Below, one piece after another: positions 57,300 to 64,000 of a stretch of DNA of 64,000 bases. The stretch's first letter is position 1, and each line of letters begins with the position of its first letter. The notes under the pieces were generated by a model, which had not been told where the DNA came from, searched no databases, and saw nothing but the letters and a program-made list of their open reading frames with translations. Source of the stretch: Candidatus Obscuribacterales bacterium (GTDB lineage: Bacteria; Cyanobacteriota; Vampirovibrionia; Obscuribacterales; Obscuribacteraceae); the NCBI GenBank assembly GCA_031292355.1, contig JARLHI010000075.1, positions 434,001 through 498,000 of the forward strand, given 5' to 3'. A program made the translations under genes and the position numbers.

Positions 57300-58941
57300 A
57301 TTGGCTCAAGTGGTCATACAACTCGTGAAAACTAAATGGCTCGGGAGATGAGATGTATACGCCCTTCAAAGCTGATTCTTTTATTCGTCGTCCCGTACCG
57401 CGCACAGACGGAACGCAAGCTTTGGCAATGTCTCTGTAGAACGGATGCAAGTCTCTTTCATGCAGACTTAGAAGCACAGCACGCTGAAACATAAAACACT
57501 TGTTTTTCTGCAACTTGCGCCAAATGTCGCTATCCACCTTCTCTGGATAGAGCTTTGCCAGATACACGAGGGCAGAATTGCATTCGGGCGAGTAAACTTC
57601 TTCGTTTACGAGCGTGATCGCCAAAGTTTGAAGCTTCGGTGACAAAATATCTTTTAAAGCAAACATGCGCCAGAGTAAAAAATTTTGCCAAGGAGAAATT
57701 GTTTTTTCTCGATCGCAAATATACTCGATCAGTCTCGTCTGATTTTGGAAGCTCAACTGGCAAGCTGACAAAAACGAAACGAATTTGTCACTCGTTACTG
57801 CATTCTCCTCTAAAGCATCGATAACTCCCGTCGCTATTTGGTTGAAATGCTCCGCTCCCAAATCAAAGTTTTCGCACCTCAAAAGCCTCTCGAGCCTCTC
57901 AATGCAAAATCTAAACGCTCTGCTCTGGGTTTTTTGTTCTTGAATAAGTTTTTGACAAAGCTCTGCCAGCAATGGTAGAGACCTTGCTATAACAAACTTG
58001 CTGCGAGAGCGGAACATTGCATCAATTCTATCTATAGACTCATTGTCGCTCTCAAAAAATCTTTCGACAGCTGCATGGTCAGTAGCATCAAAAATTATTG
58101 TTTTCTGTGTATTTGTACTTAAGCCGAAATTACGGAGTTCCGAGATGAGAATCTTGAGAGCCCGACGAGCTTGATACTTGTCCTCACAAATCACGCGAAT
58201 GTCATCAACATATCGATAATAATCAAAATTATGTGCCAGCATAATTTCGTCAAGTTTGCTCATCACGACATTTGATATGAAATGAGACGCATCTCTATTT
58301 TGAGCTAGACCGTTCAAACCATTGAACGACCAATATTTTAAACATCGGAGCAGTGTCTCGATAGCACAGCGGATTTCAATTTTTTCCGAAACACCATGAT
58401 CGGAATTTTGCAATAACCGCTCAAAGGTGCTTCGGATATCAGCGACGGAAATATTCTCAAAGAAATTTTGCACATCGGTTATCAGCAACGTCTTTCTATC
58501 GTCGAGCGAATACTTGGTTATACCTTGAAAAATATTCCATTGCTCTATTTTATGCCTAATTAAATACTTCGCCCGATCACTACTCTGACTTGTCTCCAGT
58601 CGATGGCTTAAAACACGCTTGGATAACGAAGAATCCAGACGCAACATGAGGAACGATGTTGTCGCCTGATAAACGAATCGATCGATTATATCTGTTTCCA
58701 GGCTATATCTTAATGCAAAATGACTCTTCGGAATATTGAACAAAGAGTGCTTACCCGGAACGTACATTCCGTGATTTTGAGAGACATTGCTCAAAATGTA
58801 TTCGACGATAACCGCGGGCTTCAAAAAATCTTCGTAGTACAGGAAATCCGGAAACCAATCATCTCGAAGGTCTTGCCTTAGATGGGTAAGACTTCTATCT
58901 ATGGGAACGCTAAATCCACCAAGATTCACCAGATCGCTCAT
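57292..58941 (-). CDS. Reverse transcriptase (defence-associated, UG/Abi-like)
   Basis: The protein has 549 residues from ATG 58941, chosen because AAGGA lies five bases upstream; an ATG five codons earlier is possible. RT motifs: motif A LLITDVQNFFENIS (Asp at about 156), motif B/4 GLAQNRDASHFISNVVMSKL and motif C YYRYVDDIRVI (YVDD at about 244-247). A C-terminal helical region of about 280 residues (SACQLSFQNQTRLIEYICDR, YLAKLYPEKVDSDIWRKLQK) has HEAT-like periodicity and replaces the thumb and maturase domains. There is no intron, retron msr-msd or DGR repeat nearby. This is the layout of DRT-type anti-phage RTs. The gene is first in an operon with the family A polymerase. Confidence 0.85.
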   Translation of the reverse strand: MSDLVNLGGFSVPIDRSLTHLRQDLRDDWFPDFLYYEDFLKPAVIVEYILSNVSQNHGMYVPGKHSLFNIPKSHFALRYSLETDIIDRFVYQATTSFLMLRLDSSLSKRVLSHRLETSQSSDRAKYLIRHKIEQWNIFQGITKYSLDDRKTLLITDVQNFFENISVADIRSTFERLLQNSDHGVSEKIEIRCAIETLLRCLKYWSFNGLNGLAQNRDASHFISNVVMSKLDEIMLAHNFDYYRYVDDIRVICEDKYQARRALKILISELRNFGLSTNTQKTIIFDATDHAAVERFFESDNESIDRIDAMFRSRSKFVIARSLPLLAELCQKLIQEQKTQSRAFRFCIERLERLLRCENFDLGAEHFNQIATGVIDALEENAVTSDKFVSFLSACQLSFQNQTRLIEYICDREKTISPWQNFLLWRMFALKDILSPKLQTLAITLVNEEVYSPECNSALVYLAKLYPEKVDSDIWRKLQKNKCFMFQRAVLLSLHERDLHPFYRDIAKACVPSVRGTGRRIKESALKGVYISSPEPFSFHELYDHLSQYE

Positions 58942-58959
58942 CAACTTCCTTTGCATTCC

Positions 58960-59417
58960 AGAGAAGGGCCAATTTCACCACGTATCTGCGGCCGACAAGT
59001 TCCATCATTCAATTATGCCTTTTGTTGTACGAATATACTCAACCCGTCGGTTGAACAATATATCATCTGCCCCGACCTCATTTTTATGGCCGATGCTTAG
59101 CAGACTCTTTCCAGTTCTATATCTTCTTCAAACAGTTTTTGCAAATTGCTCTTTTCTTTGAACGGCTGCATGAATTTTTCAGATGCTTGATTGTTCACTG
59201 CGTGATTCACATTCAATGCGGGCTGCGGTGTCATGGTATTGGCCGGCCAATCGCAGCATCTAATCTGGCTCTCTGCCAAGAAGAGTGCGTTCGTGACAAT
59301 TGCCTAAGTTTATTCAGGTCTCTTCTCTTCTGATTTTGGTCGATGCCCACGCAGTTGTCCAAGCCACACGCTGGTTTATACTTTAGTAGTTCGACGTCGC
59401 AATTAAAGTGAGAAAAG
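58960..59417. other. RT upstream region containing an IS3-like transposase fragment
   Basis: 59097-59279 on the minus strand holds NHAVNNQASEKFMQPFKEKS then NLQKLFEEDIELERVC, homologous to the relic at 50320-50480. The 58960-59096 segment directly upstream of the RT is where DRT systems sometimes encode a non-coding RNA. I see no compelling structure by eye there. Confidence 0.4.
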
Positions 59418-60435
59418 ATGATTCCCAATGGTCCCAAAAGTTTGAAACTTAATCGCATGCGGCAAATCGACCTGCGTCAAGCATGGAACCATGAATCATA
59501 TAATTTTACGACCTGGCTATCAAAATCTGAAAATATCGAACTACTTGCTGAGGCACTAGAAGTTGACGGGCTAACAGTGGAAAACGCGGAGGTTCCCGTT
59601 GGAACATTCAGAGCCGACCTCTTGTGCATCGAAGAGGGAACGGGCAAACGGGTGGTCATTGAAAATCAACTAGAAGTTACTGACCATGACCACTTGGGAA
59701 AGATTCTCCTATATACAGCAGGTCTCAAAGCTTCCATTGTTGTCTGGATTGCTGAAAGTTTTAGAGACGAGCACCGTGCGTGCTGCTCTAGACTGGCTAA
59801 ACGCGAATACAGGAGAATCCTTCGACTTTTTTGGACTCCAGATTGAATTGTGGCAGATCGGCGATTCCGATGTGGCACCACGCTTCAACGTCATCAGCAA
59901 GCCTAACGAATGGAGCAAGCGGCGCTTTGAAGCCGCTCATGAACAGGAAAGTCAAAGCGAAGCAAAGCAACTTCAGCTGGAATTTTGGCAAGCGTTCAAA
60001 TCTTTTGTCCTTACCAATAGTAAGCTTTTGCGGCCTCGAAAACCCCGCCCGCAACATTGGACAAACTTTGCCATTGGAGGCTCTGAATTCGGACTGACTG
60101 CTTATGTAGACACTACAAAGAAAGTCATTCGAGTCAGCCTAGTGATCCGTGGCGAAAACGCGAAGACCTATTTTAGGATGCTCGAAAAAGAAAAGGCTCA
60201 GATTGAACACGAAATAGGCGAAGCGCTCGAATGGCGTGAGCTTCCAGATGGCATATACAGCACGATTGACTTACGACAAGCCAGTGACATAGCCGATAAA
60301 GAGCAATGGTTGTTCCAACATACCTGGCTTTGCACCAAGTTAGAGTCATTTCATAGAGCATTTGCGCAAAGAATTAAATTACTAGACATCGTGGCCGACG
60401 CCAACATTCCGCTATCTCTTGACGCAACTGATTGA
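59418..60435 (+). pseudogene. DUF4268/PD-(D/E)xK-like protein broken by one frameshift
   Basis: The first frame (59418-59846) has VPVGTFRADLLCIEEGTGKR then VVIENQLEVTDHDHLGKILL, a nuclease-like core (D...E.Q), up to VWIAESFRDEHRA. The second frame (59686-60435) continues ALDWLNANTGESFDFFGLQI then ELWQIGDSDVAPRFNVISKP and the DUF4268 C-terminal domain. A single base change near 59780 separates FRDEHRA from ALDWLN, which are contiguous in the family. Intact members are about 330 residues, so nothing else is missing. Confidence 0.75.
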
Positions 60436-60514
60436 TGAACTTAAATCGATCAAAAATCACGAGCATCACTGATGAGCTGCGGTAACTTCAATCACTTACT
60501 TCCAAATTGGCAAA

Positions 60515-60982
60515 ATGAAATCCATTATGTTCGTGAAGTCAGCATACATAGCCACCTGTGTTAGTGTTGTTACTGCAGCGTGCGCAAATCGCAGAGAAAC
60601 TGTGTTTTTACCATCAGATAACGGGCTGGTAAATTCGACCTCGCTTTCACCATCGTATGCGATGACGAATTCTGCCAGTTACGGTAAACCGGTTGACGCT
60701 AACGCGCTTTTATGGACTACAAGAGTCAACGACATTCTCGTGTCCAAGGTTATCAATGACGAACAACCATTAAGCGACGTGGTCTGCTTCTTTTCTGTAA
60801 ACAATAAAGGCAAAATTGTTGACGCAGTAAGATTTTCTCGCTCCTTAAACCCAGATCTTGCCAAGAAAATAACAGATAATATTATGCATGCATCACCACT
60901 TCCCATTCCAGGCGGCACAGCAAGAAAGATCTATTTCGAGATTGCACGAAACGGTGACACGTGCGTTGGTTTTGCAAAATGA
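60515..60982 (+). CDS. Putative lipoprotein with TonB-C-like domain
   Basis: The protein has 155 residues. The signal peptide has a lipobox (SVVTAAC, Cys at 23). After a Ser/Asn-rich linker the C-terminal 80 residues read SVNNKGKIVDAVRFSRSLNP then DLAKKITDNIMHASPLPIPG and RKIYFEIARNG. This is the beta-alpha-beta pattern of the TonB C-terminal domain (G.v....v..ss.....d..a...i....p.P), frequent in Cyanobacteria-related secreted proteins. Possibly an envelope partner-binding protein. Confidence 0.6.
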   Translation: MKSIMFVKSAYIATCVSVVTAACANRRETVFLPSDNGLVNSTSLSPSYAMTNSASYGKPVDANALLWTTRVNDILVSKVINDEQPLSDVVCFFSVNNKGKIVDAVRFSRSLNPDLAKKITDNIMHASPLPIPGGTARKIYFEIARNGDTCVGFAK

Positions 60983-61020
60983 CAGCAAGCGATACCAGAT
61001 AAGAAAAGCTTCGTTCTGCT

Positions 61021-61167
61021 CTATTTGGGAGCCAAGCCATGTGCCACCATAACAGCATCAACATAATTGCCAACAGCGACTGCAATCTGGATTACTTTCA
61101 GAATAACCACGAATAGAAGACCTAGAACAATTTGCTGCGTGATGCGATTGATAGTGTTGTGATTCAT
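61021..61167 (-). CDS. 48-residue single-TM peptide, copy B of a repeated element
   Basis: The frame reads MNHNTINRITQQIVLGLLFV then VILKVIQIAVAVGNYVDAVM and VAHGLAPK, with one TM helix (about 13-32). It has exactly the same length as copy A at 43368-43514 and an identical C terminus. About half of the residues elsewhere differ, mostly conservatively (I/V/L, Q, A), as expected of a real selected peptide. The ATG follows TCCTCG...ATATTT without an ideal SD; the leader upstream is highly conserved. Confidence 0.6.
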   Translation of the reverse strand: MNHNTINRITQQIVLGLLFVVILKVIQIAVAVGNYVDAVMVAHGLAPK

Positions 61168-61326
61168 ATTTTTGTCCTCGTAGAGCCACTGGCTGACTCT
61201 CAGGCACCGCCGAGGCTCCGGAATCAAGCCTCGCGAAGCGACCGCAGGCTTGGGCTTGATTTCGGTGGTTGCCTGGGCGGTATCATTGAAAAGCCAGGGG
61301 AGAGAACCGGGAGCGCTTAGGAACTG
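61168..61326 (-). promoter_or_regulatory. Conserved structured leader of the 48-residue peptide, copy B
   Basis: The layout is the same as copy A: stem CCGGAATCAAGCC (61218-61230)/GGCTTGATTTCGG (61253-61265), inner TCGC-GAA-GCGA, and outer ACCGCC (61206-61211)/GGCGGT (61276-61281) and CTGGCT (61189-61194)/AGCCAG (61292-61297). Relative to copy A, the mid-stem pair changed from G-C to T-A on both arms, and the outer stem gains one pair. A 50-codon frame runs through the leader in phase with the peptide here. In copy A it is out of phase and its differences are mostly amino-acid-changing, so the RNA rather than this frame seems conserved. Confidence 0.55.
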
Positions 61327-62089
61327 GTGATGAGAGCAGACTAGCGCCGATGATGATGATGATGATGATCACATCAACTAATATCTCCATTCAGATACGA
61401 GGAAACGCGTATGTACATCGATGCGGTCAAATACATCTATTCGTGGTTGTTTGGGCGAGGTGCAACTTTCTTCGTTTTTGAAAAAAACACTTTGGCAAAT
61501 TGCCAGAAAAATATCCTATTGTGAACGCAGAGTTTCCACGTTTCAGGCGTCTGGGCCTTGCGCTCGCACTCAGCCGCTACATGAAACTGCCAGGAAGTTC
61601 GAGTCATAAGAACACCGACAGACTCCAGAAATATTTCTCTGAGCGACTTGATGCACCGGGATAGTGAAAAGGGGCAGGTTGAAGGACCAGTGAGATCTAC
61701 AGATATCCTCCTCTCCAACGATAAACATATGAGCTTTGCATCGCACGGTCTGTATCGGATAAATGGCGTCAATGGCAAGCTCGCAGTTTGTATTTCTCAG
61801 CCTGCCCTATACAGTTCAAAGGTCGCCGGAGATGTCATTAAATTTTATGGCGCTGCGAATCGGCTAGATTCGTGCTGCCCTATACTGTCTAGATCGGAAA
61901 TTGTGATGATACAGTGTAATGTCGTAGCGATTAAGCGTATCAAATTCCGTTTCAAACCACAGTTTCTTAGAACGCTTTTCGACTAGTATTGTACGTTTCG
62001 AGCGAGTAGGCAGCGAAGCCACAAAAGTAAGCCAAAGCATGGCTGGCAAAAAGAATTCGCGTTGTGACGTAAGTCGGTTTTAGAAAAGC
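61327..62089. other. Gene-poor stretch with fragments and a GAT microsatellite
   Basis: It contains seven tandem GAT triplets (about 61347-61369) and a plus-strand C-terminal fragment without start (YPIVNAEFPRFRRLGLALAL then SRYMKLPGSSSHKNTDRLQK, ending TAG 61662-61664) that looks protein-like but is unassigned. Longer frames on both strands up to 62049 show no family pattern. Confidence 0.4.
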
Positions 62090-63193
62090 ATGAGTACGGA
62101 ATCAGAAATAAAAGATTGGCGCTATGGCTCTACACAGGCCGAGCGCATGTGCGCACAAATTTTAGTCCTAGAGAAATATGAGGACGTCGATCCTCAGGCC
62201 CCATTGGGAGGCCCGGATGGGATAAAAGATCTAAAGTGTGCCAAATCAGGCTCGACGTTCATTGCTGCGTGCTTTTTTGCCAGCACACCAAAATCTTTCC
62301 GTGAGGTCAAGAAAAAATTCAAAGTTGATTTACTCGGAGTCGCTAAAGAAAAAGTAGACGGAATGGTCTTTTTTGTGAATCAACCTTTGACTCTTACCGA
62401 AAGAAAGGACCTGCAAGAGACCGCGACGGCTCAAAAGGCTGTTCTTGTTCTATATCATTTGGAAAGAATTCGAACAGTTTTGGACTCTCCGAGTGGATAT
62501 GGTCTGCGCGCGCAGTACTTGCGAATTCCAACGACTACCGAAGAAAATCTGAGTCTAATGACTATTCTCAGTGAACAACATCAATCGCAAAAGCAAATTA
62601 TTGACCGCTTAACCCGTGAACTGTACCGGACGCAATCAATGATCTTACAGTTTACCCCCCTCCCGACCAGCCCATCGACTACCTCCGCGATGCTGCTATA
62701 TCCGAACGAAGTCTCGGCAAATCTCACGTTGCCGCTAATAACGACGATACACCGCGCACTTCTTCAAAATAAATTTGATGGTTTGCTTCGCCAGGTCAAT
62801 GTGTGGATAGGGCACGCTGGCAGCAATCCTGGCAATTCAGTGTTCGTTCCAGAGGCTTGGGAAAACATCCCCACGAAGCTCGCCGAATTGTTGGCAGGAT
62901 GGAACTCAAATTATCCAATGTTTAAGCAAAGTCAGTCAAGGCTAGCAATTGTAAGAGCTGTTGCGTCTTTTCATTACAGATTCCTAGAGATTCATCCATT
63001 CATTGATGGAAATGGACGCGCTGCAAATTTTCTTATGCAGCAACAAGTCAGAGATTTATTGGCATCTTCGTCGCGAGTCGATGATCTGACTGGTGGGGAG
63101 TACTACGCAGCCCTTCTGAGCTGCAACGCAGGAAATCTAAATCCGCTTGAACAATTAGTAGACAACGCAATTAAATGCGCTGCGCGCACCTAA
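62090..63193 (+). CDS. Nuclease-like N-terminal domain fused to a Fic domain
   Basis: The protein has 367 residues. Residues 1-160 read AERMCAQILVLEKYEDVDPQ then APLGGPDGIKDLKCAKSGST, FIAACFFASTPKSFREVKKK, FVNQPLTLTERKDL and LYHLERIRTVLDSP. I know this N-terminal module from uncharacterised proteins; GPDG.kDl....g suggests a degenerate PD-(D/E)xK fold. A coiled linker leads to a Fic domain (about 210-360): RQVNVWIGHAG, SFHYRFLEIHPFIDGNGRAA. The catalytic HPFIDGNGR is intact (His at about 302), but the second Arg of GNGRxxR is Asn. No inhibitory S/TxxxEG helix is seen. Likely AMP-transferase with a DNA- or nucleotide-directed sensor. Confidence 0.75.
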   Translation: MSTESEIKDWRYGSTQAERMCAQILVLEKYEDVDPQAPLGGPDGIKDLKCAKSGSTFIAACFFASTPKSFREVKKKFKVDLLGVAKEKVDGMVFFVNQPLTLTERKDLQETATAQKAVLVLYHLERIRTVLDSPSGYGLRAQYLRIPTTTEENLSLMTILSEQHQSQKQIIDRLTRELYRTQSMILQFTPLPTSPSTTSAMLLYPNEVSANLTLPLITTIHRALLQNKFDGLLRQVNVWIGHAGSNPGNSVFVPEAWENIPTKLAELLAGWNSNYPMFKQSQSRLAIVRAVASFHYRFLEIHPFIDGNGRAANFLMQQQVRDLLASSSRVDDLTGGEYYAALLSCNAGNLNPLEQLVDNAIKCAART

Positions 63194-63360
63194 ACACGCT
63201 ATATTGCAAATCGAAACATCCAAGCACCTCGTCTTTGCTGTCGCGACCAGGGCATTCTGAGTTCGCAGAACTGCCACGTCCTTGCCGGGCCAAGTCGCGC
63301 TTCGACCGTTTCCCAACTGTCAGCAAACGGAGCCATTTCTGTACCGTGCGTATTAGCTGG

Positions 63361-63774
63361 TCACCATGCGGGTTCAATCATTAAATCAATTGGATCTGCA
63401 TATGCACCGATGCTGATTGCGTAAGCCTCAATTGGTACATCAAATTCGTACTCGCACTTCGTCCAGTCTTTCGTACTGGTGACGGCAGGTTCAAGTCTTA
63501 CGGAGAGCAAATCTTGTGAGTCTGCATCATACATGTCTACAAATAATCAAGCACCAGATCGAACGCGTTCTGTTTTGATAAACAGTGAGTATTTGACACG
63601 TTTGTTGCGGTAGTTTGCTGCGGCAAAATGTTGGTACAGATAGCCGGTGCCAGACTTCGATACTGGTTTAACGCAGGCAGTGGGCTTTCCTTCAAACAGC
63701 ACGTCTGCAGGTCTAATCAGCTGGTATGCGGATTCGTCTGGTTCCTGATCAACGGTATCTAAAAGTGCGCGCAA
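63361..63774 (-). pseudogene. Jelly-roll/regulator-associated domain protein with in-frame TGA
   Basis: One phase of 138 codons contains a TGA at 63547-63549. Before it: GKPTACVKPVSKSGTGYLYQ then HFAAANYRNKRVKYSLFIKT and ERVRSGA. After it: LFVDMYDADSQDLLSVRLEP then WTKCEYEFDVPIEAYAISIG. Family members read a.yrGkRVr.s...Kte.v.gwAgLwmrvd......dnm..r...gt.dW..ye.vldvp..a..I.fG. The TGA therefore sits where Trp (TGG) is expected, a single G-to-A change. The protein lies 19 bp downstream of the partial gene at the window edge. Confidence 0.55.
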
Positions 63775-63793
63775 TTCTAATTGTCGTCAACAC

Positions 63794-64000
63794 TCAATTT
63801 AACTTGACGTCAATCAGTTCCCAGCCAATCACCCACCTGCGCGCGGCAGAAATATAGGCATGATTTTCCTTTTCGAGAAGATATTCGTCCTCGGAAAAAT
63901 CAAGATTGACGGGCGCTAAATCGAAGAGTCCTACGCAGCGCATCGCATAACAAAAAATCGAACATACGCCGACAGCCCCAAACTTGCCGATGTTGGCAAA
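63794..64000 (-). CDS. C-terminal part of an unknown protein, partial at window edge
   Basis: The frame enters from the right edge: FANIGKFGAVGVCSIFCYAM then RCVGLFDLAPVNLDFSEDEY and AARRWVIGWELIDVKLN, ending at TGA 63794-63796. No family can be assigned from 68 residues. It precedes the TGA-interrupted gene in the same direction and probably shares its transcript. Confidence 0.45.
   Translation of the reverse strand, partial: FANIGKFGAVGVCSIFCYAMRCVGLFDLAPVNLDFSEDEYLLEKENHAYISAARRWVIGWELIDVKLN

Noticed and set aside
58942..59100. Retron msr-msd or DGR template repeat upstream of the RT
   Set aside because: No inverted a1/a2 repeats and no TR/VR pair could be seen; the RT lacks retron-type motifs.
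61347..61369. GAT trinucleotide tract as a CRISPR-like or phase-variable repeat
   Set aside because: A simple microsatellite outside any supported gene; no spacer structure, no promoter or frame that it would switch.
63361..63774. UGA recoded as Trp or Gly (alternative genetic code)
   Set aside because: Clear genes in the window end at TGA, including the HNH toxin and istA-region neighbours, and TGG is used for Trp throughout. Only a few isolated lesions are TGA; others are TAA, TAG or frameshifts.

Overview
The window reads as a piece of a bacterial chromosome with moderate GC and ordinary stop-codon use. Several products carry Sec signal peptides or lipoboxes. Three features dominate: secreted or membrane-anchored WG-repeat and TPR proteins, BamE-like repeat proteins, and a very large load of decaying genes. 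This mix is compatible with an Obscuribacterales/Melainabacteria-type genome (non-photosynthetic relatives of Cyanobacteria), but that assignment is inferred from gene content; there is no marker gene here. No tRNA, rRNA or CRISPR array was recognised.

Region 1 (1-31.6 kb) is mostly envelope and secreted genes. In order it holds an HTH-protein tail, a HAD phosphatase, a two-lobed aspartic-protease-like secreted protein, a membrane protein with MshEN-like repeats, a DUF695-like relic, an MDR oxidoreductase, a trypsin-like protease, a FucU-type mutarotase and BamE/WG proteins. Two toxin-antitoxin loci follow: a Doc-like/AbrB pair and a HicA-like/HicB pair whose toxin carries a nonsense codon. 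After these come three WG-repeat proteins, a 1936-residue TPR protein coupled to a beta-helix-like secreted protein, and a complete IS21-family element (28983-31601).

Region 2 (31.6-64 kb) is an accessory/defence island. It contains McrBC with an EVE-like domain inside the McrB AAA+ core, a Fic protein behind strong palindromic operators, and an HNH(WHH)-type polymorphic toxin with a SUKH immunity gene. A gene of the AcrVA2 anti-CRISPR family follows, sitting inside a duplicated mcrB 5' region. Next are an AAA+ ATPase/subtilisin/TM-protein operon, a SieB-like protein, a trypsin-like protease operon, a reverse transcriptase/family A DNA polymerase operon, and a nuclease-like domain fused to Fic. 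Between them lie relics of an Mrr-like nuclease, a DUF4268 protein, an MFS transporter and transposases.

The most novel-looking signal is a two-copy element (43368-43676 and 61021-61326). Each copy is a 48-residue single-TM peptide gene preceded by a leader that is more conserved than the peptide. The leader folds into a 13-bp stem showing a compensatory base-pair change between the copies. Other candidates for undescribed systems are the AAA+/subtilase/TM operon and the RT/PolA operon.
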